Origin: JAPYTK01 sp964401935 | GTDB taxonomy: Bacteria; Myxococcota_A; Polyangia; Polyangiales; Polyangiaceae | Reading direction: 5' to 3' | DNA: 64,000 bases | NCBI GenBank assembly: GCA_964401935.1 | Contig: CAYOAL010000024.1 | Span: 1 to 64,000, forward strand | Shown: positions 39,126-48,931 of the stretch, one piece after another | Position numbering within the stretch: position 1 is the first letter of the stretch | Layout of the letters: each line of letters begins with the position of its first letter | Notes under the pieces: model-generated | Database searches by the model: none | Seen by the model: the letters and a program-made list of their open reading frames with translations, nothing else | What the model was told of the DNA's origin: nothing | Translations under genes and position numbers: made by a program

Positions 39126-40799
39126 GTGTATGCCAACGCCTCGATGGGCAACGGGAAGGGGCGGCCGCAACCGTGGATCGCGCGTGGCGACGTCGATGGC
39201 TTCTTCGGCCTCGCGGTCGACAATCTCATCCAGTTTCTCCTGATCCTCGCGCTCTGCAAGGGAGTGCTGGGGTTCGGCGACGAGCTGTTGCTCGGACGCG
39301 TGTTGCCGGGGGCCGCCGTATCGCTGCTCGCTGGCAACGCGTTCTACGCGTGGCAGTCTCGCCGGCTCTCGAGCGACACCGGTCGCACCGATGTGTGCGC
39401 CCTCCCCTACGGGATCAACACGGTGTCGCTGTTCGCTTACGTGTTCCTCGTCATGCTGCCGGTGAAGCTCGAGGGGCTCGCGCAAGGCATGACCGCCGAG
39501 GCCGCGGCCGAGCTCGCCTGGCAAGTCGGCCTGTGCGCGTGTTTCGTCTCCGCGCTCATCGAGCTCGGCGGCGCGTTCGTGGCCGAACGCATCCGCCGCG
39601 CCACACCGCGTGCCGCGCTCCTGTCCACGCTGGCCGGGATCGCGATCAGCTTCATCGCCATCGATTTCGCCATCAAGACCTTCGCCATGCCGCTGGTGGC
39701 GATGTTGCCGCTCGGGGTGATCCTCACCACCTACTTCGCCGGAGTGAAGAAGATGCCCCTCCACATCCCCGGCGGTGCGTGGGCGGTGATCTTGGGTGCA
39801 ACGGCCGCGTGGGCGCTGTTCTTCGCCGGCGATCCGTCGTCCCCCGTCGCCGCGGGCCACATCCGCCCCGCCGTCGACATGATCGGCCTCCGCCTCCCGG
39901 TGCCCGTGATCGGCGACATGTGGGCAGGCATCCAGAACCCCATCGCCCATCAGTTCGTGGTGCCGGTGATGCTCCCGATGGGCTTGTTCAACGTGATCGG
40001 CTCGCTCCAGAACATCGAGTCGGCGGAGGCAGCCGGCGACAGCTACGCCACCCTCCCGTCGCTCGCCGTCAACGGGGCCGGCTCGGTGCTCGCGGCCGTC
40101 TTCGGCTCTTGTTTCCCCACCACGATTTACATCGGGCACCCGGGCTGGAAGCAGCTCGGCGCGCGCTCGGGCTACTCCATCCTCAACGGCGCGTTCTTCA
40201 CGGTGGTGGCCCTCGGCGGTCTCACCTCCCTCATCGCCGCGTTCGTTCCGATCGAGGCGGGGATGGCCATCGTGCTCTGGATCGGGGTGGTCATCACCGC
40301 GCAGGCGTTTCAAGCGGTGCCACGCCCACACGCCTCGGCGGTGGCCATGGGGTTGTTTCCCGCCATCGCGGCCTGGGGGGTGCTCGTCATGCAGCAAACC
40401 CTCGGCGCGGCGGGCTTCGCCACCGGCGACCTCGGCCTCAGCGCGAAGGTGCTCGAGAGCCCCAGCGCCTTCGCCATGGCCGGTCTGAACCTCGGTGGCC
40501 TCGTCGCCACCTCGCAGGGCTTTCTGTTGACGTGCATGGTGTGGGCCGCGCTCAGCACCCACCTCATCGAGCGCCGCCTCGACCGCGCCGCCGCCTGGGC
40601 CGCGGTGGGCGCGGTGGCGGCCTTCTTCGGCTTCATCCACGCCGGGCGCCTCACCGCCTCCGGCGCCCTCTACGACATCGGCTTCGGCACCGGCTGGCGC
40701 TGGGCTGCCGGCTACGCGCTCGTCGGCGTCTTCCTGTTCACGATGCACCACCTGGCCCCCCCACCGGTGCGGTCGGGAGGCGAGGGCGCTGCACGCTGA
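39126..40799 (+). CDS. Nucleobase permease (xanthine/uracil/AzgA-like)
   Basis: A membrane protein of about 557 aa with some 12-14 hydrophobic helices. The family motif DVCALPYGINTVSLFAYVF corresponds to the purine/pyrimidine permease motif. QFVVPVMLPMGLFNVIGSLQN and GNAFYAW also match. It probably imports hypoxanthine, guanine or a related base by proton symport. The start may be GTG 39126 or ATG 39144. It is transcribed divergently from the Cys-rich lipoprotein. No purine-pathway gene is adjacent. Confidence 0.75.
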   Translation: MYANASMGNGKGRPQPWIARGDVDGFFGLAVDNLIQFLLILALCKGVLGFGDELLLGRVLPGAAVSLLAGNAFYAWQSRRLSSDTGRTDVCALPYGINTVSLFAYVFLVMLPVKLEGLAQGMTAEAAAELAWQVGLCACFVSALIELGGAFVAERIRRATPRAALLSTLAGIAISFIAIDFAIKTFAMPLVAMLPLGVILTTYFAGVKKMPLHIPGGAWAVILGATAAWALFFAGDPSSPVAAGHIRPAVDMIGLRLPVPVIGDMWAGIQNPIAHQFVVPVMLPMGLFNVIGSLQNIESAEAAGDSYATLPSLAVNGAGSVLAAVFGSCFPTTIYIGHPGWKQLGARSGYSILNGAFFTVVALGGLTSLIAAFVPIEAGMAIVLWIGVVITAQAFQAVPRPHASAVAMGLFPAIAAWGVLVMQQTLGAAGFATGDLGLSAKVLESPSAFAMAGLNLGGLVATSQGFLLTCMVWAALSTHLIERRLDRAAAWAAVGAVAAFFGFIHAGRLTASGALYDIGFGTGWRWAAGYALVGVFLFTMHHLAPPPVRSGGEGAAR

Positions 40800-40869
40800 G
40801 CTCCCTCCGGCCGCGGGCCGAGGTCGCGCCGGGCTTCGTAGGGGCCTCGGGGCCTTGCTTGGCCGCGCC

Positions 40870-40887
40870 GCCCGCAGCCACGCGGGC
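40870..40887. terminator. Short hairpin between convergent genes
   Basis: Arms GCCCGC (40870-40875) and GCGGGC (40882-40887) around a 6-nt loop, 70 bp after the permease gene and 23 bp before the end of the opposing dehydrogenase gene. No T run; weak support. Confidence 0.3.
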
Positions 40888-40910
40888 TGGGACCGAGCTT
40901 CAACCCCCTG

Positions 40911-42623
40911 CTAGAGGATGTCGAGCGCGTAGCGGCCGTCGGCGTAGGTGCGCACCGCGGTCTCTTTGCGCAGCTCGTCGTTGTTGTCCTCGAAGCCTGC
41001 GAGGTTGTGTTTGATGCGCCGCTCGGCCTCCACGGAGAACACGCGCGTGTACTCGAGCTGTCGCCACGCCCCCTCGGTGCCGTGCCGCTCGATGGCGCGG
41101 GTGGTCCGCGCGACACACGCCGCCACCGCGAACAGATCGATGGCGGCGTCGGCCACCCGACGCTGCACGAGCTGCATCTCGGCGATGGCCTGCCCGTGCT
41201 TGCGCAGCGTGTTCTCCACGTGGCTCGCGAGATCCGAGGCCCCCTGCTCGAACATCACCGACTCGCGGCTGAGCAGCGGATGCGCCTTCGTCATCCGATC
41301 CGGCGAGAAGCGGTTTCTCACCTTCATCGCCGCGAAGTCGGCGAGCAAGCCGAACCCTTTGATCGGCTCGCGCATGGCCTTGGCCACCGCCGACAGCGCC
41401 TTGCCAGGGCCCTGCATGCCGCTCAACGCGATGAAGCACCGCAAGATCTCGTTGGTCCCCTCGAAGATGAGGTTGATGCGCGCGTCGCGGAGCATCCGCT
41501 CGTAGGGGTACTCCGTCATGTAACCGATGCCGGCCGCGATCTGCAGCGTCTCGTTGACCACCCACCACAGCGTCTCGGACCCGTACACCTTGCAGATGGC
41601 GCTCTCGAGCGAATAGTCGGGCACCTTGTCGTCGATCATCCCGCAGGTGAGGTAGGTCATCGACTCGAGCGCGTAGGTGCGCGCGAGCATGCCCGCGATC
41701 TTGTCCTTGATGAGACCGAACTCTCCGATGGAGCGTTTGAAGGCGTGACGCTCGTTCACGCGCTCGATCGCCATCTTGATGAGCGTCTTGCACATCCCGA
41801 TGCAGCCCGCGGCGAGGCCGAGCCGCCCGTTGTTGAGCACCCCCATCGCCACCTTGAACCCACGCCCAAGCTCTCCGAGCACGTTCTCACGCGGGATCTT
41901 GAAGTTGTCGAAGAAGACCTCGGTCGTCGAGCTCCCGCAGATCCCCAGCTTGTGCTCGTTGGGGCCGGTGGTGAGGCCTTCGCCACGCTCCGCGATGAAC
42001 GCGGTGATGCGCGGCTTCTCCCCCTCCGCCGTGGTGCGTGCAAACACCGTAAACACGTCGGCGAAGCCACCGTTGGTGATCCAGATCTTCGAGCCGTTGA
42101 CCACGTAGTGGCGCCCGTCTTCGCTCAGCTCCGCCTTGGTCTTGATCGCGGCCGCGTCCGAGCCCGCCGATGGCTCGGTGAGCGCGAAGGCGGCCACCCG
42201 CTCCCCGGTGGCGAGCGTGGGCAGGAAACGCCGCTTCTGCTCGTCGGTGCCGTAGAGCAAGATCCCCTTGAGCCCGATCGACTGGTGGGCGCCCAGCGTG
42301 ACCGCGAGCGACGCGTCGTGCGACGCGATCTCCTGCATCACCCGGCTGTAGGCGGTGGTGCCGAGCCCGAGCCCGCCCAGCTCGGGCTCGATCTGCAACC
42401 CGAACAAGCCCAACGCCTTCGCCTCCTCGAGCACCTCGGCCGGGATCGCGTGAGCCGCGTCGATGGCCGCCGCATCCACCTTGTCGTCGAGGAACCGCCG
42501 GATCGACTCGATCATCAGCTGGAGGTTCTCGCGTGGCTCGTCGCTCAGCTCGGGGTAGGGAAAGATGAGGTCCTCCGGGATGAGCCCGTGAAAAACACCT
42601 TTCATGAAGCTCTGTTCACTCAT
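40911..42623 (-). CDS. Acyl-CoA dehydrogenase, VLCAD/ACAD9 type
   Basis: A 570-residue FAD enzyme for the first step of fatty-acid beta-oxidation. Motifs: AFALTEPSAGSDAA, KIWITNGGFAD, the catalytic Glu in LIFEGTNEILRCFIALSGM, and ITAFIAERGEGLTTG. The extra C-terminal about 150 residues (after AMREPIKGFG) and the total length fit the very-long-chain class rather than 380-aa short/medium enzymes. ATG 42623 overlaps the end of the HD-phosphodiesterase gene by 8 nt, an odd pairing that couples lipid oxidation to c-di-AMP turnover. Confidence 0.92.
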   Translation of the reverse strand: MSEQSFMKGVFHGLIPEDLIFPYPELSDEPRENLQLMIESIRRFLDDKVDAAAIDAAHAIPAEVLEEAKALGLFGLQIEPELGGLGLGTTAYSRVMQEIASHDASLAVTLGAHQSIGLKGILLYGTDEQKRRFLPTLATGERVAAFALTEPSAGSDAAAIKTKAELSEDGRHYVVNGSKIWITNGGFADVFTVFARTTAEGEKPRITAFIAERGEGLTTGPNEHKLGICGSSTTEVFFDNFKIPRENVLGELGRGFKVAMGVLNNGRLGLAAGCIGMCKTLIKMAIERVNERHAFKRSIGEFGLIKDKIAGMLARTYALESMTYLTCGMIDDKVPDYSLESAICKVYGSETLWWVVNETLQIAAGIGYMTEYPYERMLRDARINLIFEGTNEILRCFIALSGMQGPGKALSAVAKAMREPIKGFGLLADFAAMKVRNRFSPDRMTKAHPLLSRESVMFEQGASDLASHVENTLRKHGQAIAEMQLVQRRVADAAIDLFAVAACVARTTRAIERHGTEGAWRQLEYTRVFSVEAERRIKHNLAGFEDNNDELRKETAVRTYADGRYALDIL

Positions 42624-44643
42624 CGGTTGGTCCTTCGGGTGGTTGGATCTTGGTGGGGGGCGACGGCAGCTTGATCGACACCGGCAGCTCCATCGTCTCT
42701 TGCCGGTCGCGGGTGATGTTCGGCGGCGGCTGGGTCTTGCTCGCGGCTCCCACGCGCGGGAGCGCTGACGGCTGCACCTCCTTGGTGTCTTCGTCGTCGA
42801 CCGTGTCGCGGAGCACGTCGCCGTGCGGCGAGCTCTCACTCGGTGATGGAGCCAGCCCGGGCCCGTCGAGACGCACCGTCCGTCGGTCGTCGATGGCCCG
42901 TTGCTCGGCGCTCCTCGGCGCGGGGCTCGCGCTCGCTGCGGGGGTCGACGCAGGCGGCGCCGAAGCGGCGCTGCTCTCCGCTTCCCGCTTGGCGCGCGCC
43001 GCCGCTTCCTCCTGCTCCTTCTTCTGCTGCCACGGGTACTTGATGCGACCGTGGTACATGTTGACGAGCGTCGAGGCCATGCGCTGACTCATGATGCGCA
43101 GATCCGTGATGGTGAGGCCGGAGTCGTCGAGCTGTCCGGACTGGACTTTGTGGAACAGCACGCGGGTGATCATCTCTTCGAACTTGTCGTGCTCCGGCGG
43201 CTGCACCGTGCGCGACGCGGCCTCGATGGAGTCGACGATCATCAGAATCGCCGTCTCCTTCGTCATCGGCTTCATGCCTGGATAGCGGAAGTGGTTGCGC
43301 GTCAGCACCGGCTCCTTGGCGTCGGCGGGGCGCTTCTTGAGGTTCTCCTTGTACTTCCCCCAGAAGTACTCGACCACCTGCGTTCCGTGGTGGGTGTAGG
43401 CGAACTCGACCACCGGCTCGGGCACCCCGCCCTCCCGGAGCAGCTTGGTGCCCACCACCACGTGCGCCATGATCGCGTCGGCCGAGACCTCCGGCGGGAG
43501 ATCGTTGTGAGGCGACCGCTCGCCCGGCGCGAGGTTCTCGATGAAGTACCGGCACTGAACGGTCTTTCCGAGGTCGTGGTAGTAGGCACCCACCCGGGTG
43601 AGGAGCGAGTCGGCGCCGACCGACGCGGCCGCCGCCTCGGCGAGGTTGGCCATCGCACGTGAGTGCTCCCAGCTCCCGGGAGCCTCGGTCGCCATCTTGC
43701 GCAAGAGGGGCGACTCGATGTCGGTGAGATCGAGCAAGCGGTTGCGCGACACATGACCGAGGGCGAGCTCGGCCGGCTCGCGAATCATGTTGGCGAGGAT
43801 GCCGCTCGCGAGCCCGCCACCGGCGCAGGCGAGCATCTCCGAGCCGAACCCCAGGGCGAAGTCACGCAGCACCGCGTCGAGGCCGCTCATCAGCACGGTG
43901 AGCGCAGCGAAGGCGACTCCCGCCGCCAGGCCGCTGACGAGCCCCGCCATCACCATCTGGCGCGGCTGCTTCCGGTTGAGGAACAACAGGGTCGCGACGA
44001 TCCCCCGCGACACGAACACGGTGAGCAGCACCAAGTCGAACCGGAGGAGCGAGGCCACCATGAAGCTCACCGCGAGGTCGACCAACAGGGCCGTTCGTCG
44101 ATCGAACCCCAGCGCCGCCCAGAACGAAATGGCGCTGACCGGGATCCAGAACGCAGGCAGCGTGGTCAGGAGCAGGCCCGCCTTCGCCAACACCACCGCC
44201 GCCGCCATCAGCCCCAACAGGCCGATCTGCGAGCGCATCAAGCGCAGGCGGTTGTGGCCGAAGCGGAGCATGTAGGCCATCAAGAGCAGGCAACCGAACA
44301 GGTACAACACGAAGGCGGCGGCCATGTGCACCGATCGGATCGGACGCCTCGACGCGTCCCACCGCATCGCGGCCCGGTGGTCGTCGTTGTCGGTCACGAG
44401 GGTCGTGCCGAGGGAGATGACCACACGCCGGTGTTGGAACGTGACGTCCTGGAGCTCGTCGTCCTGCGCCGAGAGCTCCATCGCCGCGGGGACGCGCAGG
44501 ACGGTGGGCGCAGGCTCCCCGTAGGTGGGCGTGAGCTGCGGAAAGAACAGCTCGAACGCCCCCACGGACGTGAGCATGGCGGCGAACAAGACGCTCAGAA
44601 TGAGGGCCGACACGACCCCTACTCGCACACGCGTCCGGAGCAT
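42616..44643 (-). CDS. PgpH-like seven-helix membrane HD phosphodiesterase with short ectodomain
   Basis: A 675-residue membrane protein. An N-terminal helix (VVSALILSVLFAAMLTSV) is followed by an external loop of only about 75 residues, then seven helices (about 105-290) and a cytosolic HD domain: EHSRAMANLAEAAA (H327), YYHDLGKT (H356, D357), IMAHVVVGTKLL and YTHHGTQVVEYFW. Known PgpH/YqfF proteins hydrolyse c-di-AMP and carry an ectodomain of about 250 residues, so this one is strongly shortened. The C-terminal about 150 residues are disordered (Ala/Ser/Pro). The c-di-AMP synthase genes lie 4 kb downstream on the other strand. Confidence 0.85.
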   Translation of the reverse strand: MLRTRVRVGVVSALILSVLFAAMLTSVGAFELFFPQLTPTYGEPAPTVLRVPAAMELSAQDDELQDVTFQHRRVVISLGTTLVTDNDDHRAAMRWDASRRPIRSVHMAAAFVLYLFGCLLLMAYMLRFGHNRLRLMRSQIGLLGLMAAAVVLAKAGLLLTTLPAFWIPVSAISFWAALGFDRRTALLVDLAVSFMVASLLRFDLVLLTVFVSRGIVATLLFLNRKQPRQMVMAGLVSGLAAGVAFAALTVLMSGLDAVLRDFALGFGSEMLACAGGGLASGILANMIREPAELALGHVSRNRLLDLTDIESPLLRKMATEAPGSWEHSRAMANLAEAAAASVGADSLLTRVGAYYHDLGKTVQCRYFIENLAPGERSPHNDLPPEVSADAIMAHVVVGTKLLREGGVPEPVVEFAYTHHGTQVVEYFWGKYKENLKKRPADAKEPVLTRNHFRYPGMKPMTKETAILMIVDSIEAASRTVQPPEHDKFEEMITRVLFHKVQSGQLDDSGLTITDLRIMSQRMASTLVNMYHGRIKYPWQQKKEQEEAAARAKREAESSAASAPPASTPAASASPAPRSAEQRAIDDRRTVRLDGPGLAPSPSESSPHGDVLRDTVDDEDTKEVQPSALPRVGAASKTQPPPNITRDRQETMELPVSIKLPSPPTKIQPPEGPTDE

Positions 44644-44771
44644 GAAGACGAAAACGGTAGCAGATGGCCCCCCCGGGCAACACAACCGGTGGACCTCCAT
44701 GACGTCGGGGCCGCAGAAACCCCGCCGGGAGGTGATCTCCGCCGCCGAGCCAGCTAGACTAGCGAAGCTCC

Positions 44772-47765
44772 ATGTCCCGATCCGATGACGGTGGCAGCCC
44801 TCGCGGCCCCGACAGCGCGACCGTGGTAGGCTTCCCCACAGGGCCTCCACCTGCGGGGCCACGGCCCGACGGAGCGCTCGTGCCCCCGCTCGGAGGGATG
44901 GCCCCCCCGCTCCCGACGGGCGCCCCGCCGCCACCGCTCCCCCTCCCGACGGGCGCCCCGCCGCCGCCGCTCCCCCTCCCGACGGGCGCCCCGCCGCCGC
45001 CGCTCCCGACGGGCGCCCCGCCGCTGCCGCGACCGGACGGGGCGTCCCTGCACCAACCGAGCACGGCGCTGCCCGCGCCGCGGCGGAGCGGCGCCCAGCC
45101 GCCGCCACGACCCAGCGGGCTCCCCGCGCCGCTCCCCACCGGTGCGCCGCCGCGACCGAGCGGCGCTCCCCCAGCGGCGCGGCCCACCGGCGCGCCGCCA
45201 CCGCGACCGCGCGGTGGTGCCCCAGCGGCGCGAACGCCCCAGACCCCGCCGCTTCGCGCTGGCCTGCTGCCACAGAAGACGGCGCCGATGGCGGTGGTCG
45301 AGGGGCCGCCCGCTCCCCATACCAAGACCCCCCACCTCGGCGACGAGGAGGACGACGAGCCCCGCACCGAGCCGCGGCCCGACCAGCAGCCGCCGGCACC
45401 ACGACGCGCGCGCGAGGGCACCATGGAGCTGCCCACGACGGGCGACGCGGAGCACGCGAGCGTGGGGCGCACCCTCTTCCGCGAGGCCTCCGCATCCCCG
45501 CTGCCCGACGACGCGCGGCGCGTTCGTGCGCGCACCGTGATGATCCCCGAGCACACCGAGACCAAGCGCGGCGGGACCCTCGCCATGCCGAACGTGCCCG
45601 ACGCGCGCGCGCTCGAGGGCGCTCCGGACCAACCGAGCGCCGCCGCCGACGCGTCGCCTCCGCGGCCCGAACCCCGCCACGGGGGGACCGACCGCATCCC
45701 CCAGGTGGAGCCCGCACCCGCGTCGGAGGCTCAGCGGGTCACGAACCAACAGCCTCGTCCCCGGGCCGCCACCTTGAAGAGCCCGGAGAGCGCGGCCGAG
45801 CTCGCGGCGCTGCGGCGACAGTACGCGGGCGTCATTCGCATGCCCGAGATCGGCGTGGAGGCCGCCGCGGCTGACGCGCGCGCTCCCGAGCCCGAGACCC
45901 CCGCCGGCGAGGAGGCCCCCGCGCGCCCGGGCACCATGGAGCTCGACGCGGTGTCCGCGGAGCCGCAGGGCACGTCGACGGGAGGCCGAAGCGTGCTGTC
46001 TGACGGCGCTTTCAGCGACGACGAGCCCCTCGCCGACAGCGAGTCGTTCGAGAGCGACGACCTCGGCCATCACCTCGACGAGGGTGGAACCTTCGGCGAC
46101 CGCGACGCCCTCGACGAGGCGGCTCGCGCCAGCGCCGAGTCGGCGTGGAGCGAGGAGGTGGAGGATTGGAGCGAGGAGGCGGATGCCGAAGACTGGAGCG
46201 AGGAGGACGACTGGAGTGAGGAGACGGCGCCGCGCGGCGTGAGCGTAGACACCGAGGACATGGCGCTCCCCTCCCAGGTGAAGGCCTTCATCGCGGGAGA
46301 GCGAGGCTCACCGCGCCAAGGCGCGCCCGGCTTCGGCGCGCGCCACCGGGCCCCGAGCGCGAGCTCGCTCGGCCCCGCTGCGGTCGCCGGCGCGCCGCCC
46401 GAGCCGCTGGATGGGTCGCCCCCCGCGGCCCCCCACGACCCGTCCGATCCCCCCCCGAGCAGGGCGGACGCTGCCTCCGACGACGACCTCGCCGTCGACA
46501 GCGACTCCAGCGACGGGGAGACGCCCCCCAAGGCGATGCGCCCGATCGGCCGCCTCGGCGGCGACGACGCGATCGGCCTCTCGCTCGACTTTCGTCCGGG
46601 GCGAGTGGTCGATCCCGACGAGGAACCTCCCAGCCAGCGGCCGCCGCCGCTGCCGCTCGGCGACGCCTCCGAGGCGGATCGGCTCGACGCGTGGCTCGAC
46701 CACTTCGACGACGACTTCGATCCGATGGCGGCCACCGTCCCGCCCACACGCTTGCCCGGCACGGTGGCCGCGTCCGCGATGCTGCCTCGAGAAGAGCTGC
46801 CCTTCGTGGCCCCCCCACTCGCCTCCCCCGCGCCCGTGGTCGTCACGCCCCCCTCGCGCTGGCGGCACGACGCACAGGCGCAGAAGCCGCACCCGCTCGG
46901 CCCACGCCCCAAAGCCTTGACGGTCGACTTCACGGTGGCCGCCAAGGCGCCAGCCCTCCCCTTCGCGGTGGCGCCTCCCGACGCGTCGGCCGAGGCGAGC
47001 CCCTCCCCCGCGCCGCCGCCGGTCGAACCCGCGGCGCCAGCGTTCGACGACGACAGCGAGGCCGATCGCCTCGAGCTGTGGCTCCGCGGCCACCTCGACG
47101 AACGCGCCCCGGCCGCCAACGCAGCTCCGCTCCCGGTTCCGCTCCCGGCGGGCCCGCCGCCGGAGCCCATCCGGGCCATCGCCCCCAACCCCATCGCCGA
47201 CGCCACCCGGCCGCCGCCGATCGCCGCCGGCGCGCGCGAACCGCCGCGTCCGGCCGACTCGCGGCCTCCGCTCCTCCCCGTCCACACCTATGCCCAGATC
47301 AAGCTTCTGGTGTGGGACCGCGGCCGATCCCTGCTCCAAGCCCTCGAGGAACACGACATCGAAGAGCCGCTCTGGCGCGAGAACGAGCTGCGCATGGCCG
47401 AGGCCCTGCTCCGCGAGGCGCGAGACGGTCAGGCGATCTTGGCCGCCTCGGTGCGCCAGGCGATCCGCACTCTCCGGCGCGACATGGAGGGCGACGATGG
47501 CGAGCTCCTTCCGCTCGAGCGCTACGCCGAGGTGCGAGTCGCGCTCGAGGGCGCCCTCATCGTCGACGAGGCCGAGGAGCTGGTGCTGGCCCGTCACGAC
47601 CTGACCCCCGAGGCCTGGGAACAGGCCCGCGCGGGGTGGACCAAGCGGGCGCGACGAGACGCTGCGGTGGCGCGGGAGGCCCGCAGGGCCGTCGCGCGGG
47701 CGCGGCGCGCGGCGAAACGACGCCGCGAGGCGGAGCGCGCGGGGGCGAACACCACGCCGCCGTGA
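44772..47765 (+). CDS. 997-residue largely disordered Pro/Ala/acidic protein with helical C-terminus
   Basis: Residues about 20-160 contain repeated LPTGAPPPP units. Residues 160-830 are Pro/Ala/Glu/Asp-rich, with short recurring motifs such as EADRLDAWLDHFDDDFD and EADRLELWLRGHLDE. Residues about 840-997 are helical (HTYAQIKLLVWDRGRSLLQALEEHDI), ending in an Arg/Ala-rich helix. I recognise no family. No signal peptide or membrane helix is present. ATG 44772 lacks a ribosome site; a TAGACT -10-like element ends about 11 bp before it. Third-position GC is high, supporting real coding. It diverges from the HD-phosphodiesterase gene. Confidence 0.7.
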   Translation: MSRSDDGGSPRGPDSATVVGFPTGPPPAGPRPDGALVPPLGGMAPPLPTGAPPPPLPLPTGAPPPPLPLPTGAPPPPLPTGAPPLPRPDGASLHQPSTALPAPRRSGAQPPPRPSGLPAPLPTGAPPRPSGAPPAARPTGAPPPRPRGGAPAARTPQTPPLRAGLLPQKTAPMAVVEGPPAPHTKTPHLGDEEDDEPRTEPRPDQQPPAPRRAREGTMELPTTGDAEHASVGRTLFREASASPLPDDARRVRARTVMIPEHTETKRGGTLAMPNVPDARALEGAPDQPSAAADASPPRPEPRHGGTDRIPQVEPAPASEAQRVTNQQPRPRAATLKSPESAAELAALRRQYAGVIRMPEIGVEAAAADARAPEPETPAGEEAPARPGTMELDAVSAEPQGTSTGGRSVLSDGAFSDDEPLADSESFESDDLGHHLDEGGTFGDRDALDEAARASAESAWSEEVEDWSEEADAEDWSEEDDWSEETAPRGVSVDTEDMALPSQVKAFIAGERGSPRQGAPGFGARHRAPSASSLGPAAVAGAPPEPLDGSPPAAPHDPSDPPPSRADAASDDDLAVDSDSSDGETPPKAMRPIGRLGGDDAIGLSLDFRPGRVVDPDEEPPSQRPPPLPLGDASEADRLDAWLDHFDDDFDPMAATVPPTRLPGTVAASAMLPREELPFVAPPLASPAPVVVTPPSRWRHDAQAQKPHPLGPRPKALTVDFTVAAKAPALPFAVAPPDASAEASPSPAPPPVEPAAPAFDDDSEADRLELWLRGHLDERAPAANAAPLPVPLPAGPPPEPIRAIAPNPIADATRPPPIAAGAREPPRPADSRPPLLPVHTYAQIKLLVWDRGRSLLQALEEHDIEEPLWRENELRMAEALLREARDGQAILAASVRQAIRTLRRDMEGDDGELLPLERYAEVRVALEGALIVDEAEELVLARHDLTPEAWEQARAGWTKRARRDAAVAREARRAVARARRAAKRRREAERAGANTTPP

Positions 47766-47994
47766 CGCCCCGACGGGGTGTCCGGAGGGTTCCCCCCGCG
47801 TAACACTAAGATCACGGCATGATTGGGGATTGAACAAGTCCTCGAGAGTTGCTAGCACTGAGTTGTAGGGGCGGGACCTGCAAGTGCTTGGGCATGGCTT
47901 TCGAACGTCGTCGTTCTCAGGGACGGATGTCGGGTCTCGTCGCGCTACACGTGTGGTGACCCGCAGGTCATCACGCCTCGCTTCATTCGAAGCC

Positions 47995-48019
47995 GCTTTC
48001 TCGAAAGCCGCTTTTTTTT
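47995..48019 (+). terminator. Short stem followed by eight T
   Basis: GCTTT and AAAGC (47995-47999 and 48004-48008) around CTCG, then CGC and T8 at 48012-48019. It lies 9 bp before the folP start in the 263-bp gap 47766-48028. The stem is short, so it may end the upstream transcript or attenuate folP. Nothing else is recognised in this gap. Confidence 0.4.
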
Positions 48020-48028
48020 CTCAAGAGG

Positions 48029-48931
48029 GTGACCCGTTTGCCCGCGCTCGGGAGACATAACTGGCGCGTGCAGCTCATGGGGATCGTCAACCGGACGCCC
48101 GACTCGTTCTACGACGGAGGCGTTTATGTGGGAGACGCCGCTGCACGTGCACGGGTACGACAACTGGTGTTCGAGGGGGCCGACATCATCGACGTGGGTG
48201 CGGAGTCCACCCGCCCTGGCGCGCCCGCCGTCGACCCCGGCGAGCAAATCCAGCGGCTGGGAGACATCATCCCGTTCGCGCGTCGCGAGGGTGACGGGGG
48301 GGTCGAGATCTCCGTGGACACCACCTCACCGGAGGTGGCCGAGCACGCGGCCCGCCAAGGCGCCCGGATGATCAACAGCGTCGCGCTGAGCCCTGCGGAC
48401 GACCTCGCCGAGGTGGCCGTCGGTTTCGGGGCGTCGCTGGTGTTGACGCACTGCCGCGCGAGCAACAGCGAGATGGTCGACTTTTCGACCTACGCCGAGG
48501 ACGCCTACGACGACGTCATCGCGGATGTCGTCGCCGAGTGGCACCGGGCGGCCGCGAGGGCCAAGGCCAAGGGCCTCACCGCGGAGCGAATCCTGTTCGA
48601 CCCCGGCCTCGGGTTCACCAAGAGCGCTCGGCACTCCCTCGCCCTCGCCGCCCGGCTCGACGAGGTGAAGACCGCCGTCGCTCCCCACCGGGTGCTCGTC
48701 GGCGCGAGCCGCAAGTCGTACGTCGCGAGGGCGGTGGCCGACGTGCTCGGCGAGGCGCCTCCGCCCCCGGGAGAGCGCCTCGGCGGGAGCATCGCCGCCA
48801 CGCTCGACCTGGCCTTGCGCGGCGCGGACGTTCTCCGTGTGCACGACGTGGGCGTGATGCGGCAGGCCCTCGCCTACTCCACGGCCGCGAACGCGGTGCG
48901 ACGAGCGCGCGAAGGTGGTGCTCGTGCTTGA
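48029..48931 (+). CDS. folP: Dihydropteroate synthase
   Basis: A 300-residue folate enzyme that condenses a pterin pyrophosphate with p-aminobenzoate. Motifs: LMGIVNRTPDSFYDGG, IIDVGAESTRPGA, ISVDTTSPEVAE, ILFDPGLGFTKSARHSL, LVGASRKSYVAR and RVHDVGVMRQAL, all usual for the TIM-barrel family. GTG 48029 is taken as the start because it gives normal spacing before MGIVNRTPDSF; AAGAGG lies very close. The end overlaps cdaA by 17 nt. The folP-cdaA-cdaR order is found in many bacteria. Confidence 0.93.
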   Translation: MTRLPALGRHNWRVQLMGIVNRTPDSFYDGGVYVGDAAARARVRQLVFEGADIIDVGAESTRPGAPAVDPGEQIQRLGDIIPFARREGDGGVEISVDTTSPEVAEHAARQGARMINSVALSPADDLAEVAVGFGASLVLTHCRASNSEMVDFSTYAEDAYDDVIADVVAEWHRAAARAKAKGLTAERILFDPGLGFTKSARHSLALAARLDEVKTAVAPHRVLVGASRKSYVARAVADVLGEAPPPPGERLGGSIAATLDLALRGADVLRVHDVGVMRQALAYSTAANAVRRAREGGARA

